64,000 bases of DNA, taken from the NCBI RefSeq assembly GCF_001708965.1, contig NZ_LVJW01000006.1, forward strand, positions 1,178,001 through 1,242,000, in the 5' to 3' direction. Both the position numbers and the translations under genes were made by a program. Within the stretch, counting starts at the first letter, position 1, and each line of letters opens with the position of its first letter. This DNA comes from Candidatus Thiodiazotropha endoloripes. Lineage in GTDB: Bacteria > Pseudomonadota > Gammaproteobacteria > Chromatiales > Chromatiaceae. The notes beneath the pieces were generated by a model, which saw only the letters and a list, made by a program, of their open reading frames with translations, was not told the DNA's origin and made no database searches. Positions 51,654 to 62,777 of the stretch are shown one piece after another.

Positions 51654-52359
51654 TTAAATCAAATCCAATCTTCGCCACTTAACCATGAGGTCAGCAGCGC
51701 CTGCTGGCCGGGCTTCAATATTTTGGATGATAAGCTAACCCAGCTTATTTGTCGGCCGATTGAACCGACCTACTGGATGACCAAACACCTATGGCGCTCA
51801 GCCATATTCATCATCTTCTTTGCGCTTAAGAGCGGTAGAGCTGCCGTTTCATCTGTCGTGTGATAGAAAAATTAGGAAACGGCGAATTGCAAATCACATG
51901 AATTGACACACCATGGGTTGTTGGCCTTAACAGCAGCTTGTGGATGAGTTGTCATTTTATCAATGTGTTAGTCCATTCCCTGATCTCCGAAACCAGTCAC
52001 TGAGTTGTCTGATTGAAAGGGATTACGCCGCATAAAGCCCCTATACACTGTGATACTTTCGTTAATATCTATCCCAGCGACAGATGCTATGTTGTAAACA
52101 ACACAAGCAGATATCTGATCTCTGTTGTGTTACCGCCGTTTAATTGAAAGGTCGGATTGAGGCTTCATGTTTAACCACAATTTCACTGATGAATTAAACG
52201 AAGGGATTTGTAAAAAAGAGATGGAAAAGTGAATCCGAAAAAGTGTTGAAGACGTAATTACACACACAAGGGATTCATTCTCCATGCTCGATTTAACGAA
52301 ATGCGGTAATCGCATCACTATCGATTTTTTAAAACAACACTCTCTCGGAGGAGTTAATC
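51654..52359. other. Gap of about 700 bases upstream of the bufferin operon
   Basis: No gene is seen; possible frames lack ribosome sites and family resemblance. It holds an inverted repeat TGTTGT-AA-ACAACA (52090-52103). A larger dyad AACACAA/TTGTGTT (52100-52106, 52125-52131) encloses the palindrome CAGATATCTG (52108-52117). A strong GGAGGAG ribosome site lies at the right end. The promoter of the operon is expected here. Confidence 0.5.
52090..52131. promoter_or_regulatory. Overlapping inverted repeats upstream of the bufferin operon
   Basis: TGTTGTAAACAACA (52090-52103) is followed by AACACAA ... TTGTGTT, which encloses CAGATATCTG, so the motif TGTTGT (or its complement) occurs three times in 42 bases. 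It lies about 230-270 bases upstream of the DUF2282 gene. It is a candidate operator for a metal- or stress-responsive regulator; the regulator is unknown. Confidence 0.4.
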
Positions 52360-52617
52360 ATGAAAAAAACGACCACTTCTGCACTCGTCGCCGGCGCAAT
52401 TACCACTGCTTTGGCACTCTCTCCTGTCGGCGTGGCTAACGCGGCTGATACTGAAAAGTGTTTCGGCGTAGCCAAGGCAGGTAAAAACGATTGTGCCGCT
52501 GGTCCGGGTACCAGCTGTGCAGGTACTTCTACCAGTGACGCACAGGGTAATGCCTGGATGCTGGTGCTTGAGGGTACCTGCGAAAAGATCGTCGGTGGCA
52601 GCCTGACTGCCAAGTAA
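52360..52617 (+). CDS. bufA1: Bufferin precursor peptide (DUF2282, BufA1-like)
   Basis: An 85-residue secreted peptide precursor. The signal peptide [28 protein letters not shown] is cut before ADTEK. The mature part has the four family cysteines Cys34, Cys45, Cys53 and Cys74 in [22 protein letters not shown] and [11 protein letters not shown]. In known bufferins a partner MNIO enzyme converts core cysteines to thiooxazole-type groups that bind copper in the periplasm. A strong ribosome site (GGAGGAG) lies seven bases upstream. First gene of bufABCD. Confidence 0.9.
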   Translation: MKKTTTSALVAGAITTALALSPVGVANAADTEKCFGVAKAGKNDCAAGPGTSCAGTSTSDAQGNAWMLVLEGTCEKIVGGSLTAK

Positions 52618-52637
52618 GCTGAGCTGCTGGACCTGAT

Positions 52638-53528
52638 ATGGAAACGATCCACAAGTCCGGTAGAAAACCCACCCCGGTACCGATCAGGGCCGGGGCGGGT
52701 CTGAAGCCGCAGCACTATCAATCCGTGATCGAGGATCAGCCAGACATCGGTTGGTTCGAGATTCATCCTGAAAACTATATGGGTCGGGGTGGACCACCTT
52801 TGCGCTATCTGGAAAAGATACGCCAGGACTATCCCATCTCGCTGCACAGTGTCGGTACCTCCCTTGGCAGTCATCTGCCCTTGGATATGCAGCATCTGCA
52901 GCAGTTGAAGGCCCTGGTGGAGAGGTTTGAACCCGGTCTGGTTTCAGAGCATCTCTCCTGGAGCCATGGTTACGAATGGTATACCCACGATCTGATGCCT
53001 CTGGTCTATACGGAAGAGAGTCTGCAGCTCATGGTTGAACACATCGATCAGGTTCAGGAGTATCTGCAGAGGCCGATACTGATCGAGAATCCCTCCAGCT
53101 ATCTGCAGTTCAAGGCCAGTGAAATGCCTGAGCAGGTATTCTATGTGGAAGCGGCCAAACGGAGCGGCGCCGGCCTGCTGGTAGATGTAAACAATGTTTT
53201 TGTTTCCTGCACCAATCATGGCTGGAACATCGATGACTATTTGTCAGAGATACCGATCCCGCTGATCGGGGAGATCCACCTCTCAGGGCATTCGGTACAG
53301 CAGGTCGAAGGCCGCACCTTGAGGATCGACGATCACGGTTCACCGGTCTGTTCCGAGGTATGGAGTCTCTATCAGCAGTTCATATCCCAGTTCGGTTTGG
53401 CACCAACCCTGATTGAGTGGGACAGCAACATTCCCCAGTTTCCACAACTGCTGGAGGAGGTATCTTCAGCTCAGAGTCTGATGGATCGTGTTGCTGAATC
53501 GGAGGTCCGGCATGTCGTTACTGGCTGA
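52638..53528 (+). CDS. bufB: MNIO enzyme (DUF692, BufB-like)
   Basis: A 296-residue TIM-barrel multinuclear non-heme iron oxidase that modifies the peptide from the previous gene. Family signatures with likely iron ligands: FEIHPENYMG, ISLHSVGTSLGSHLP, VSEHLSWSH, LIENPSSYL, LLVDVNNVFVSCTNHGWN, GEIHLSGHS and LIEWDSNIPQFPQLLEE. The same family contains MbnB and TglH. It lies 20 bases after the precursor gene; its 3' end overlaps the next gene by 17 bases. Confidence 0.93.
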   Translation: METIHKSGRKPTPVPIRAGAGLKPQHYQSVIEDQPDIGWFEIHPENYMGRGGPPLRYLEKIRQDYPISLHSVGTSLGSHLPLDMQHLQQLKALVERFEPGLVSEHLSWSHGYEWYTHDLMPLVYTEESLQLMVEHIDQVQEYLQRPILIENPSSYLQFKASEMPEQVFYVEAAKRSGAGLLVDVNNVFVSCTNHGWNIDDYLSEIPIPLIGEIHLSGHSVQQVEGRTLRIDDHGSPVCSEVWSLYQQFISQFGLAPTLIEWDSNIPQFPQLLEEVSSAQSLMDRVAESEVRHVVTG

Positions 53529-54276
53529 ATTGCAAAGAAGCTTTTGTGACGCCCTGAGAACCGCCGATGCGCCGGACGGCGCCCTGTTGGAAATGTTGCA
53601 GGATGACGATTTGGCACTGCAGAGATTCCAGGTCTACCGAAACAATTTCATCGTGCTCAATGGTGATGCATTGGCGGATATGTTCCCGGTAGTGAAACGT
53701 CTGGTGGGAGATGAAGCTTTTCGTATGCTGGCAACCGCCTATGTACGGCAGCATCCCCCCAGGGATCGAACGCTGTTGTTGTATGGCGACCTGTTTGCCG
53801 GCTTTCTGCAGACGATACCCGAGCTGTCGGGTCTGCCCTACCTGAGTGATGTTGCCCGGCTTGAGTTTGCCTGGACTGCGGCCTATCACGCGGAGGATGC
53901 CCTCCCTCTGCAGCCGGATCAGCTGCAGAATCTGTCTGAAGAGGCGTTTGCCAGGCTGCCGCTTCGCCCCCACCCTTCGCTGCAGCTTCTGGCCTCCGAT
54001 TTTCCCATCCAACGGATCTGGTCGGTCAATCAGACCGATGATCAGGATGAGCTGATCTCGCTGGATGAGGGAGCCTGTTGGTTGATTGTGGTAAGACCGG
54101 ACAATGAGGTCCAGGTACGGGTTGTCCAGGAAGGTGAGTTCGAGTTTGTCAAAAGGCTTCATGCCTCGGCAACCATTGGTGAGGCCTTCGAAGCGGCGAA
54201 TCAGATGGATCCACAATTCGATTTGGGGCAGTTTTTCGCCCGTCATCTGTTTGATGGGACTTTTTCTGCCATGTGA
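53512..54276 (+). CDS. bufC: Bufferin partner protein (DUF2063, BufC-like)
   Basis: A 254-residue protein with the DUF2063 N-terminal domain (MSLLAELQRSFCDALR, FQVYRNNFIVLNGDALADMFPVVKRLVGDEAFRMLATAYVRQHPP, then YLSDVARLEFAWTAAYHAED). DUF2063 proteins partner the MNIO enzyme and are thought to recruit the precursor. ATG 53512 has a GGAGGT site eight bases upstream; the frame continues upstream into the DUF692 gene. Confidence 0.9.
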   Translation: MSLLAELQRSFCDALRTADAPDGALLEMLQDDDLALQRFQVYRNNFIVLNGDALADMFPVVKRLVGDEAFRMLATAYVRQHPPRDRTLLLYGDLFAGFLQTIPELSGLPYLSDVARLEFAWTAAYHAEDALPLQPDQLQNLSEEAFARLPLRPHPSLQLLASDFPIQRIWSVNQTDDQDELISLDEGACWLIVVRPDNEVQVRVVQEGEFEFVKRLHASATIGEAFEAANQMDPQFDLGQFFARHLFDGTFSAM

Positions 54277-54417
54277 GTACAACTCGGGAAGCTCGGATCG
54301 ATTCGACGACCGCCATCCCGGTATAGCGGGCGTTTTGAACCGATGCACGACCGCCTTCAGCAGCCGGTGGTTTATCCAGAGGTTCCCTAATCAATAACGA
54401 TACCAAGTAGTGACATT

Positions 54418-54858
54418 ATGAATACAATAGTTAACGGTCTGATCTCTCTTTTCGACTTGATTGCAAAGCTGGTTCCCGACTGGCTGATCGCCCTGCTTGC
54501 CCGGGGGGCCGTTGCCTATACCTTCTGGAGTTCGGGCCGCACCAAGGTGTCAGGATTTCTCGACATCTCCCAATCGACCTACTTCCTTTTTGAGCATGAG
54601 TACAAGGTACCGCTGATCCCCCATGAGCTGGCCGCCCACCTGGCGACTTATGCGGAACATCTGTTTCCCATCCTGTTGGTTTTCGGCCTGTTCACCCGCT
54701 TCGCCGCCCTCTCCCTGTTGGGCATGACGGTAGTGATTCAGCTGTTTGTCTATCCGGATGCCTGGAATGTGCATATGTGGTGGGCTATCGCACTGCTCTA
54801 TCTGATCCGTCACGGTGCTGGCCAGGCGTCACTTGACCGGTTATTCTGGCGCCGTTAG
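54418..54858 (+). CDS. bufD: DoxX-family membrane protein (BufD-like)
   Basis: A 146-residue membrane protein with about four hydrophobic segments and the DoxX pattern LARGAVAYTFWSSGRTKVSGFLD, ATYAEHLFPILLVFGLFTRFAALSLLGMTVVIQLFVYP and a Trp-rich end. DoxX genes usually close bufferin-type operons. There is a 141-base gap after the DUF2063 gene, so a separate promoter or leader is possible. Confidence 0.87.
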   Translation: MNTIVNGLISLFDLIAKLVPDWLIALLARGAVAYTFWSSGRTKVSGFLDISQSTYFLFEHEYKVPLIPHELAAHLATYAEHLFPILLVFGLFTRFAALSLLGMTVVIQLFVYPDAWNVHMWWAIALLYLIRHGAGQASLDRLFWRR

Positions 54859-55029
54859 GAATTGTCTGACTGAGATTGATCCCCATCTCTGAGACGCGCA
54901 ACCCGCTCGCGGGGTGGTTGATCGTGAGCAGTGCCCGTAAGCCGCTGTTTTAAACCAAAAAGCACCGTTCAAAAGCAAAAAATAGCCATTTATAGATATT
55001 GTCTATTAAAAAATTTATGCATCTATCCT

Positions 55030-55058
55030 TTGACCTTATATTCCAGACCCCTTATACT
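55030..55058 (+). promoter_or_regulatory. Sigma-70 promoter of the ATP synthase operon
   Basis: TTGACC (55030-55035) and TATACT (55053-55058) are 17 bases apart, each one base off consensus. It lies 48 bases upstream of atpI and is one of the best sigma-70 matches in the window. Confidence 0.75.
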
Positions 55059-55106
55059 CCTCCCTCCTTGCTGGATAGGCTCGTATAGGGGTTCCGGGAA
55101 ACCGGC

Positions 55107-56359
<1,253 letters not shown>

Positions 56360-56374
56360 TCACTTTTTTCTTAA

Positions 56375-56635
<261 letters not shown>

Positions 56636-56687
56636 TAAGCCTTGAGCGAACTCTCTCTCATCTCGTCCAACGAGAGGTAATTCCGGG

Positions 56688-57158
56688 ATGAACATCAATC
56701 TGACTCTTATAGGTCAGCTGCTCTCTTTCGCGGTGTTCGTGTGGTTCACCATGAAGTATGTCTGGACCCCGATCATGGGAGCGCTGGAAACCCGTAAAAA
56801 GGAGATAGCCGACGGACTGGCAGCAGCCGAGCGAGGCCAGCACGAGCAGGAGCTTGCCAAGGAACGGGCCAAGGATGTGCTGCATGAAGCCAAGGCACAG
56901 GCTGCGGAGATCGTAGCCCAGGCTCAAAAGCGCGCAGCCGAAATCGTCGATGAGTCCAAGGATACAGCTCGCGTAGAAGGCGACCGTATCCTCACCGCTG
57001 CACAGTCTGAAATCGAGCAGGAAGCCAATCGCGCACGCGAACAGCTGCGCGAAAAGGTCGGAATGCTTGCTGTGGCCGGTGCTGAAAAGATTCTCAAGAA
57101 AGAGATCAGCGCCGACGCACATCAGGACATAGTCGCGGCCTTGGCCGAAGAGATTTAG
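56688..57158 (+). CDS. atpF: ATP synthase F0 subunit b
   Basis: Peripheral stalk subunit, 156 residues. One N-terminal membrane span ([23 protein letters not shown]) is followed by a long alanine- and glutamate-rich helix (about residues 35-140). Confidence 0.98.
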   Translation: MNINLTLIGQLLSFAVFVWFTMKYVWTPIMGALETRKKEIADGLAAAERGQHEQELAKERAKDVLHEAKAQAAEIVAQAQKRAAEIVDESKDTARVEGDRILTAAQSEIEQEANRAREQLREKVGMLAVAGAEKILKKEISADAHQDIVAALAEEI

Positions 57159-57167
57159 GGCAGGACT

Positions 57168-57707
57168 ATGGCCGGTGAAGCTACCACAATCGCCCGCCCC
57201 TACGCGGAAGCCGTGTTTGCTCATGCCGATGAGCAGGGCAAGCTCGAGCTGTGGCATGAGATGCTGACCTTTCTTTCCTCTGTCGTAGAGGATGAAGCGG
57301 TTGCCAAAGTTGTCGGCAACCCACTGATCGATCAGCCGGCATTGACTGAGCTGCTGCTGGAAATTGCCGGCGGCCGGGTAACCGATGAAGGCAGTAACCT
57401 GATCCGTGTACTGGTTCAGAACCGCCGTCTTCAGGTTTTACCTGAGATCAATGCACTCTTTGCTGAGCTCAAAGCAGATAAAGAGAAGGTGATGAATGTC
57501 CACGTCACCACTGCTTATGCGCTCAAGCCCGCGCAGGAAAAACTTATTGCCGATGCCTTGAAGGCCAAGTTGGGACGCGATATCACCATCACCAGCGAGA
57601 AGGACACCGACCTGATCGGTGGTGTTCACATCCGCGCCGGGGATATGGTGATCGACGGCTCCGTCCGTGGTCAACTTCAGCAACTGGCTAACGAATTGGG
57701 AATCTAA
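57168..57707 (+). CDS. atpH: ATP synthase F1 subunit delta
   Basis: Connects the stalk to F1. 179 residues with [15 protein letters not shown] at the N-terminus and [35 protein letters not shown] at the C-terminus, the family signature. Starts nine bases after atpF. Confidence 0.98.
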   Translation: MAGEATTIARPYAEAVFAHADEQGKLELWHEMLTFLSSVVEDEAVAKVVGNPLIDQPALTELLLEIAGGRVTDEGSNLIRVLVQNRRLQVLPEINALFAELKADKEKVMNVHVTTAYALKPAQEKLIADALKAKLGRDITITSEKDTDLIGGVHIRAGDMVIDGSVRGQLQQLANELGI

Positions 57708-57720
57708 GCGAGAAGCCATC

Positions 57721-59262
57721 ATGCAACTCAATCCATCCGAGATCAGCGAACTGATCAAAAGCAAGATCGAAAAATTCGATCTTAAAACCGAAGCCCGTAA
57801 CGAGGGTACGATCATCAGTCTGACTGATGGTATTGCCCGCATCCACGGTCTCGAAGATGTCATGTCTTACGAGATGCTGGAGTTCCCGGGTAACACTTAC
57901 GGTCTGGCACTAAACCTGGAGCGTGACTCAGTCGGTGCCGTGGTGCTGGGTGATTACAAGCACCTGAGTGAAGGCGATGCAGTAAAATGTACCGGTCGTG
58001 TTCTGGAAGTCCCGGTTGGTGAAGGTTTGCTGGGACGTGTTGTCGACTCCCTGGGTAATCCGATGGACGGCAAAGGCGACATCAAGGCCGATGAGTCCTC
58101 ACCCATTGAGAAGGTAGCCCCAGGCGTTATCGAGCGTAAATCGGTTGACCAGCCGGTACAGACCGGTATCAAGGCGATCGACGCCATGGTGCCGATCGGT
58201 CGTGGTCAGCGTGAGTTGATCATCGGTGACCGTCAGACCGGTAAGTCTGCGGTAGCCATCGATGCGATCATCAATCAGAAGGGTACCGGCGTAAAATGTA
58301 TCTACGTGGCGGTTGGCCAGAAGAACTCAACCATCGCCCAGGTGGTGCGCAAGCTCGAAGAGCATGACGCCATGGACCACACCATCATCGTGGCAGCCCC
58401 GGCGGCAGAATCTGCAGCCATGCAGTTCATCGCCCCCTACTCCGGTTGCACCATGGGTGAATACTTCCGCGACAAGGGTGAAGATGCACTGATCATCTAT
58501 GACGATCTGACCAAGCAGGCTTGGGCCTATCGTCAGGTATCCCTGCTGCTGCGTCGTCCGCCAGGTCGTGAAGCCTATCCGGGTGACGTTTTCTATCTCC
58601 ACTCCCGTCTGCTGGAGCGTGCGGCACGAGTCAACGCCGCCTATGTGGAGAAACACACCGGCGGTAAGGTGAAAGGACAGACCGGTTCACTGACCGCGCT
58701 GCCGATCATCGAAACTCAGGCTGGTGACGTATCCGCATTTGTACCAACCAACGTAATCTCGATTACCGATGGCCAGATCTTCCTTGAGGCGGATCTGTTC
58801 AACGCGGGTATCCGACCTGCGATCAACGCGGGTCTCTCCGTATCCCGTGTGGGTGGCTCTGCTCAGACTAAGATCATCAAGAAGCTTGGTGGCGGTGTTC
58901 GTCTGGCCCTGGCACAGTATCGTGAGCTGGCGGCATTCTCTCAGTTTGCTTCCGATCTTGACGAAGCGACCCGTAAGCAGCTGGAACGTGGTGAGCGTGT
59001 AACTGAGTTGATGAAGCAGGCGCAATATTCACCACTCTCCGTATCTGGCATGGGTGTCTCACTGTTTGCCGCCAACGAAGGCTACCTGGATGACGTTGAT
59101 GCGAACAAAGTTGTGGACTTCGAAGCATCGCTTCAGGGCTATATGAAGAGTAATCAGAAAGAGCTGATGGACAAGATCGATGAGTCCGGCGACTACAATG
59201 CCGAGATCGAGCAGGCACTTCACGATGCTCTGAAAGACTTCAAGGCCAACCACACTTGGTAA
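57721..59262 (+). CDS. atpA: ATP synthase F1 subunit alpha
   Basis: Non-catalytic nucleotide-binding subunit, 513 residues. [20 protein letters not shown] is the standard start, so I use 57721; the frame extends into atpH without support. Walker A is [13 protein letters not shown], with [17 protein letters not shown] and the arginine-finger region following. Confidence 0.99.
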   Translation: MQLNPSEISELIKSKIEKFDLKTEARNEGTIISLTDGIARIHGLEDVMSYEMLEFPGNTYGLALNLERDSVGAVVLGDYKHLSEGDAVKCTGRVLEVPVGEGLLGRVVDSLGNPMDGKGDIKADESSPIEKVAPGVIERKSVDQPVQTGIKAIDAMVPIGRGQRELIIGDRQTGKSAVAIDAIINQKGTGVKCIYVAVGQKNSTIAQVVRKLEEHDAMDHTIIVAAPAAESAAMQFIAPYSGCTMGEYFRDKGEDALIIYDDLTKQAWAYRQVSLLLRRPPGREAYPGDVFYLHSRLLERAARVNAAYVEKHTGGKVKGQTGSLTALPIIETQAGDVSAFVPTNVISITDGQIFLEADLFNAGIRPAINAGLSVSRVGGSAQTKIIKKLGGGVRLALAQYRELAAFSQFASDLDEATRKQLERGERVTELMKQAQYSPLSVSGMGVSLFAANEGYLDDVDANKVVDFEASLQGYMKSNQKELMDKIDESGDYNAEIEQALHDALKDFKANHTW

Positions 59263-59294
59263 ACGTCGGGCAATCACGAAATAGGGTTTAAGCT

Positions 59295-60155
59295 ATGGCG
59301 GGTGCAAAAGAGATCCGGACACAGATCGGCAGTATCAAGAATACGAGCAAGATCACCAAGGCTATGGAGATGGTGGCCGCTTCCAAGATGCGTAAGGCGC
59401 AGAACCGCATGGCGGCGACACGCCCCTACGCGGAAAAAATGCGTAATGTTATCGGTCACCTTTTTCATGCTCATCCGGAATACAAGCACACGTTCATGAT
59501 TGAGCGTGAAGCGAAACGGGTTGGCTACATCATCGTCTCTTCAGACCGGGGTCTGTGCGGCGGTCTGAACAACAACCTGTTCCGCAAGCTAGTGAAAGAG
59601 TTGAAGGAACACCGGGATGCCGGCACCGAGGTCGATTTTTGTACCATCGGGAATAAGGCATTGGGTTTCTTCGGGCGCTTCGGTGGCAACATTGTCAGTC
59701 AGGCAACACACCTGGGTGACATGCCGCACATCGAGGATCTGATCGGTACCGTGAAGGTCATGCTGGATGCTTATGCGGAAGGTAAGATCGACCGTATCTA
59801 CATCGCCTACAACAACTTCGTCAACACCATGACGCAGAGTCCCACCTTTGAACAGTTGGTACCCATTCCATCCACGATGGAAGAGGATCTGAAACATCAC
59901 TGGGACTATATCTACGAGCCTGATTCGAAGGAAGTGCTCGACAACCTACTGGGTAGATATGTCGAGTCTCTGGTTTATCAGGCGGTGGTTGAGAATGGCG
60001 CCTGTGAGCAGTCGGCACGAATGGTTGCGATGAAATCCGCATCCGACAATGCGAAGAACCTGATTGACGAATTGCAGCTGATCTACAACAAGGCCCGTCA
60101 GGCAGCGATTACCCAGGAGATCTCCGAGATCGTGGGTGGTGCAGCAGCCGTTTGA
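59295..60155 (+). CDS. atpG: ATP synthase F1 subunit gamma
   Basis: Central rotor shaft, 286 residues: two long helices at the ends, [28 protein letters not shown] and [38 protein letters not shown], and [13 protein letters not shown] in the middle. The sequence is typical. Confidence 0.99.
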   Translation: MAGAKEIRTQIGSIKNTSKITKAMEMVAASKMRKAQNRMAATRPYAEKMRNVIGHLFHAHPEYKHTFMIEREAKRVGYIIVSSDRGLCGGLNNNLFRKLVKELKEHRDAGTEVDFCTIGNKALGFFGRFGGNIVSQATHLGDMPHIEDLIGTVKVMLDAYAEGKIDRIYIAYNNFVNTMTQSPTFEQLVPIPSTMEEDLKHHWDYIYEPDSKEVLDNLLGRYVESLVYQAVVENGACEQSARMVAMKSASDNAKNLIDELQLIYNKARQAAITQEISEIVGGAAAV

Positions 60156-60170
60156 TGGCAGGATCAGTAA

Positions 60171-61604
<1,434 letters not shown>

Positions 61605-61622
61605 TAGCCCGGGAGATTAAAG

Positions 61623-62051
61623 ATGGCCATGACCATTCATGTGGACATCGTCAGTGCGGAAGGCGAGATCTTCAGTGGTGTAGCTGAAATGGTCTATGCT
61701 CCGGCTGTCATGGGTGAGGTGGGTATTGCGCCCCGTCATACCCCCCTGGTTACTCAGCTGAAGCCGGGTGAAGTCCGGGTCGATACCGGCAGCGGCAAGG
61801 ATATGCAGCACTTCTATGTCTCAGGTGGCATTCTGGAAATTCAGCCTCATGTGGTGACTGTGCTTGCAGATACTGCGATTCGTGCAGCCGATCTTGATGA
61901 AGCTGCAGCTCAGGAAGCCAAGCGACGTGCCGAAGAGGCAATGGCTGATCGCAGTGCAGAGTTTGAATATGCAAAAGCCCAGTCGGAACTTGCCGAGGCA
62001 GTAGCCCAGTTACGCGCGATAGAACGCATTCGCAAAGGCAAGCGCGGTTAA
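61623..62051 (+). CDS. atpC: ATP synthase F1 subunit epsilon
   Basis: Regulatory shaft subunit, 142 residues. N-terminal beta-sandwich with [13 protein letters not shown] and [16 protein letters not shown], then a C-terminal helical hairpin rich in Ala and Glu. Last gene of the atp operon. Confidence 0.98.
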   Translation: MAMTIHVDIVSAEGEIFSGVAEMVYAPAVMGEVGIAPRHTPLVTQLKPGEVRVDTGSGKDMQHFYVSGGILEIQPHVVTVLADTAIRAADLDEAAAQEAKRRAEEAMADRSAEFEYAKAQSELAEAVAQLRAIERIRKGKRG

Positions 62052-62064
62052 TCCCTCCTACTTA

Positions 62065-62092
62065 TAGTGGGTCTGTAGAGACAGACCCACTA
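62065..62092 (+). terminator. Perfect 12-bp hairpin after atpC
   Basis: TAGTGGGTCTGT (62065-62076) pairs perfectly with ACAGACCCACTA (62081-62092) around AGAG, 13 bases after the atpC stop. No U-run follows; the next gene begins only 11 bases later. It may stop or slow polymerase, or protect the 3' end of the atp transcript. Confidence 0.7.
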
Positions 62093-62103
62093 CCCTATCC
62101 ATC

Positions 62104-62592
62104 ATGTCAAAAGAGACGATCAAGTCGGGTAAATTTGTATCGCTTGCCTACACGATCCAGGATATGGATGGCAATGTGCTCGAGCAGAGTGACCTACCGG
62201 TCAGCTATATCCATGGTGGAGAGACCGAGCTGATTGGCGGAATGGACCAGGCTGTACTCGGCAAGGCTCAGGGTGAAGAGGTGACCATGACCATTTCACC
62301 GGAAAACGGTTTTGGTGATTACGATCCCAATTTGATCATTACCGATGAAATTGAAAATGTACCTGCCGAACTTCGCCAACTTGGTGCCGAGGTTCAGATG
62401 CAGAATGATGCCGGTGATGTTAAAAGTTTCTATGTGACTAAAATTGAAGCTGGTTTGCTGACGGTTGATGGTAATCATCCTCTGGCTGGAAAGTCGCTAC
62501 AGGTGAAAGTTAAGATTCTGCAAGTCAGGGATGCCACCCAGGAAGATGTGTTGCAAGTTGGCATGCCGGGCCAGTCACAAACCATCAACTAA
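62104..62592 (+). CDS. FKBP-type peptidyl-prolyl isomerase (SlyD-like)
   Basis: A 162-residue cytoplasmic prolyl isomerase/chaperone. FKBP strands: KFVSLAYTIQDMDGNVLEQSD, ELIGGMDQAVLGKAQGEEVTMTISPENGFGDYDPNLI, and an insert-in-flap segment (about 70-125). The C-terminus is NHPLAGKSLQVKVKILQVRDAT. It lacks the His/Cys-rich metal tail of E. coli SlyD, so nickel delivery is unlikely. It is separated from atpC only by the hairpin. Confidence 0.9.
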   Translation: MSKETIKSGKFVSLAYTIQDMDGNVLEQSDLPVSYIHGGETELIGGMDQAVLGKAQGEEVTMTISPENGFGDYDPNLIITDEIENVPAELRQLGAEVQMQNDAGDVKSFYVTKIEAGLLTVDGNHPLAGKSLQVKVKILQVRDATQEDVLQVGMPGQSQTIN

Positions 62593-62777
62593 TCTGCAAG
62601 ATCTATCAGGGAAGATTCCAGGGAAAATCTCTTTTTCGAAGTTTTAAGTTTGGTAAGACTGTTGTAGGCTGGACATTTAGTCAGTCTATGCGTCGTCGTG
62701 AGCTGAAATACGGTTTGTATAACGGCTGTCAGGGCCGGGTAAACCGTAAATACTTTTATCATTAAGGGGAGATAGGG

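Noticed and set aside
51630-51863. Possible 77-residue gene after parB
   Set aside because: It starts at a weak codon directly on the parB hairpin, has no ribosome site and no familiar sequence.
54149-54406. Small frames in the gap between the DUF2063 and DoxX genes
   Set aside because: They overlap the end of the DUF2063 gene in other frames and have no start signals.
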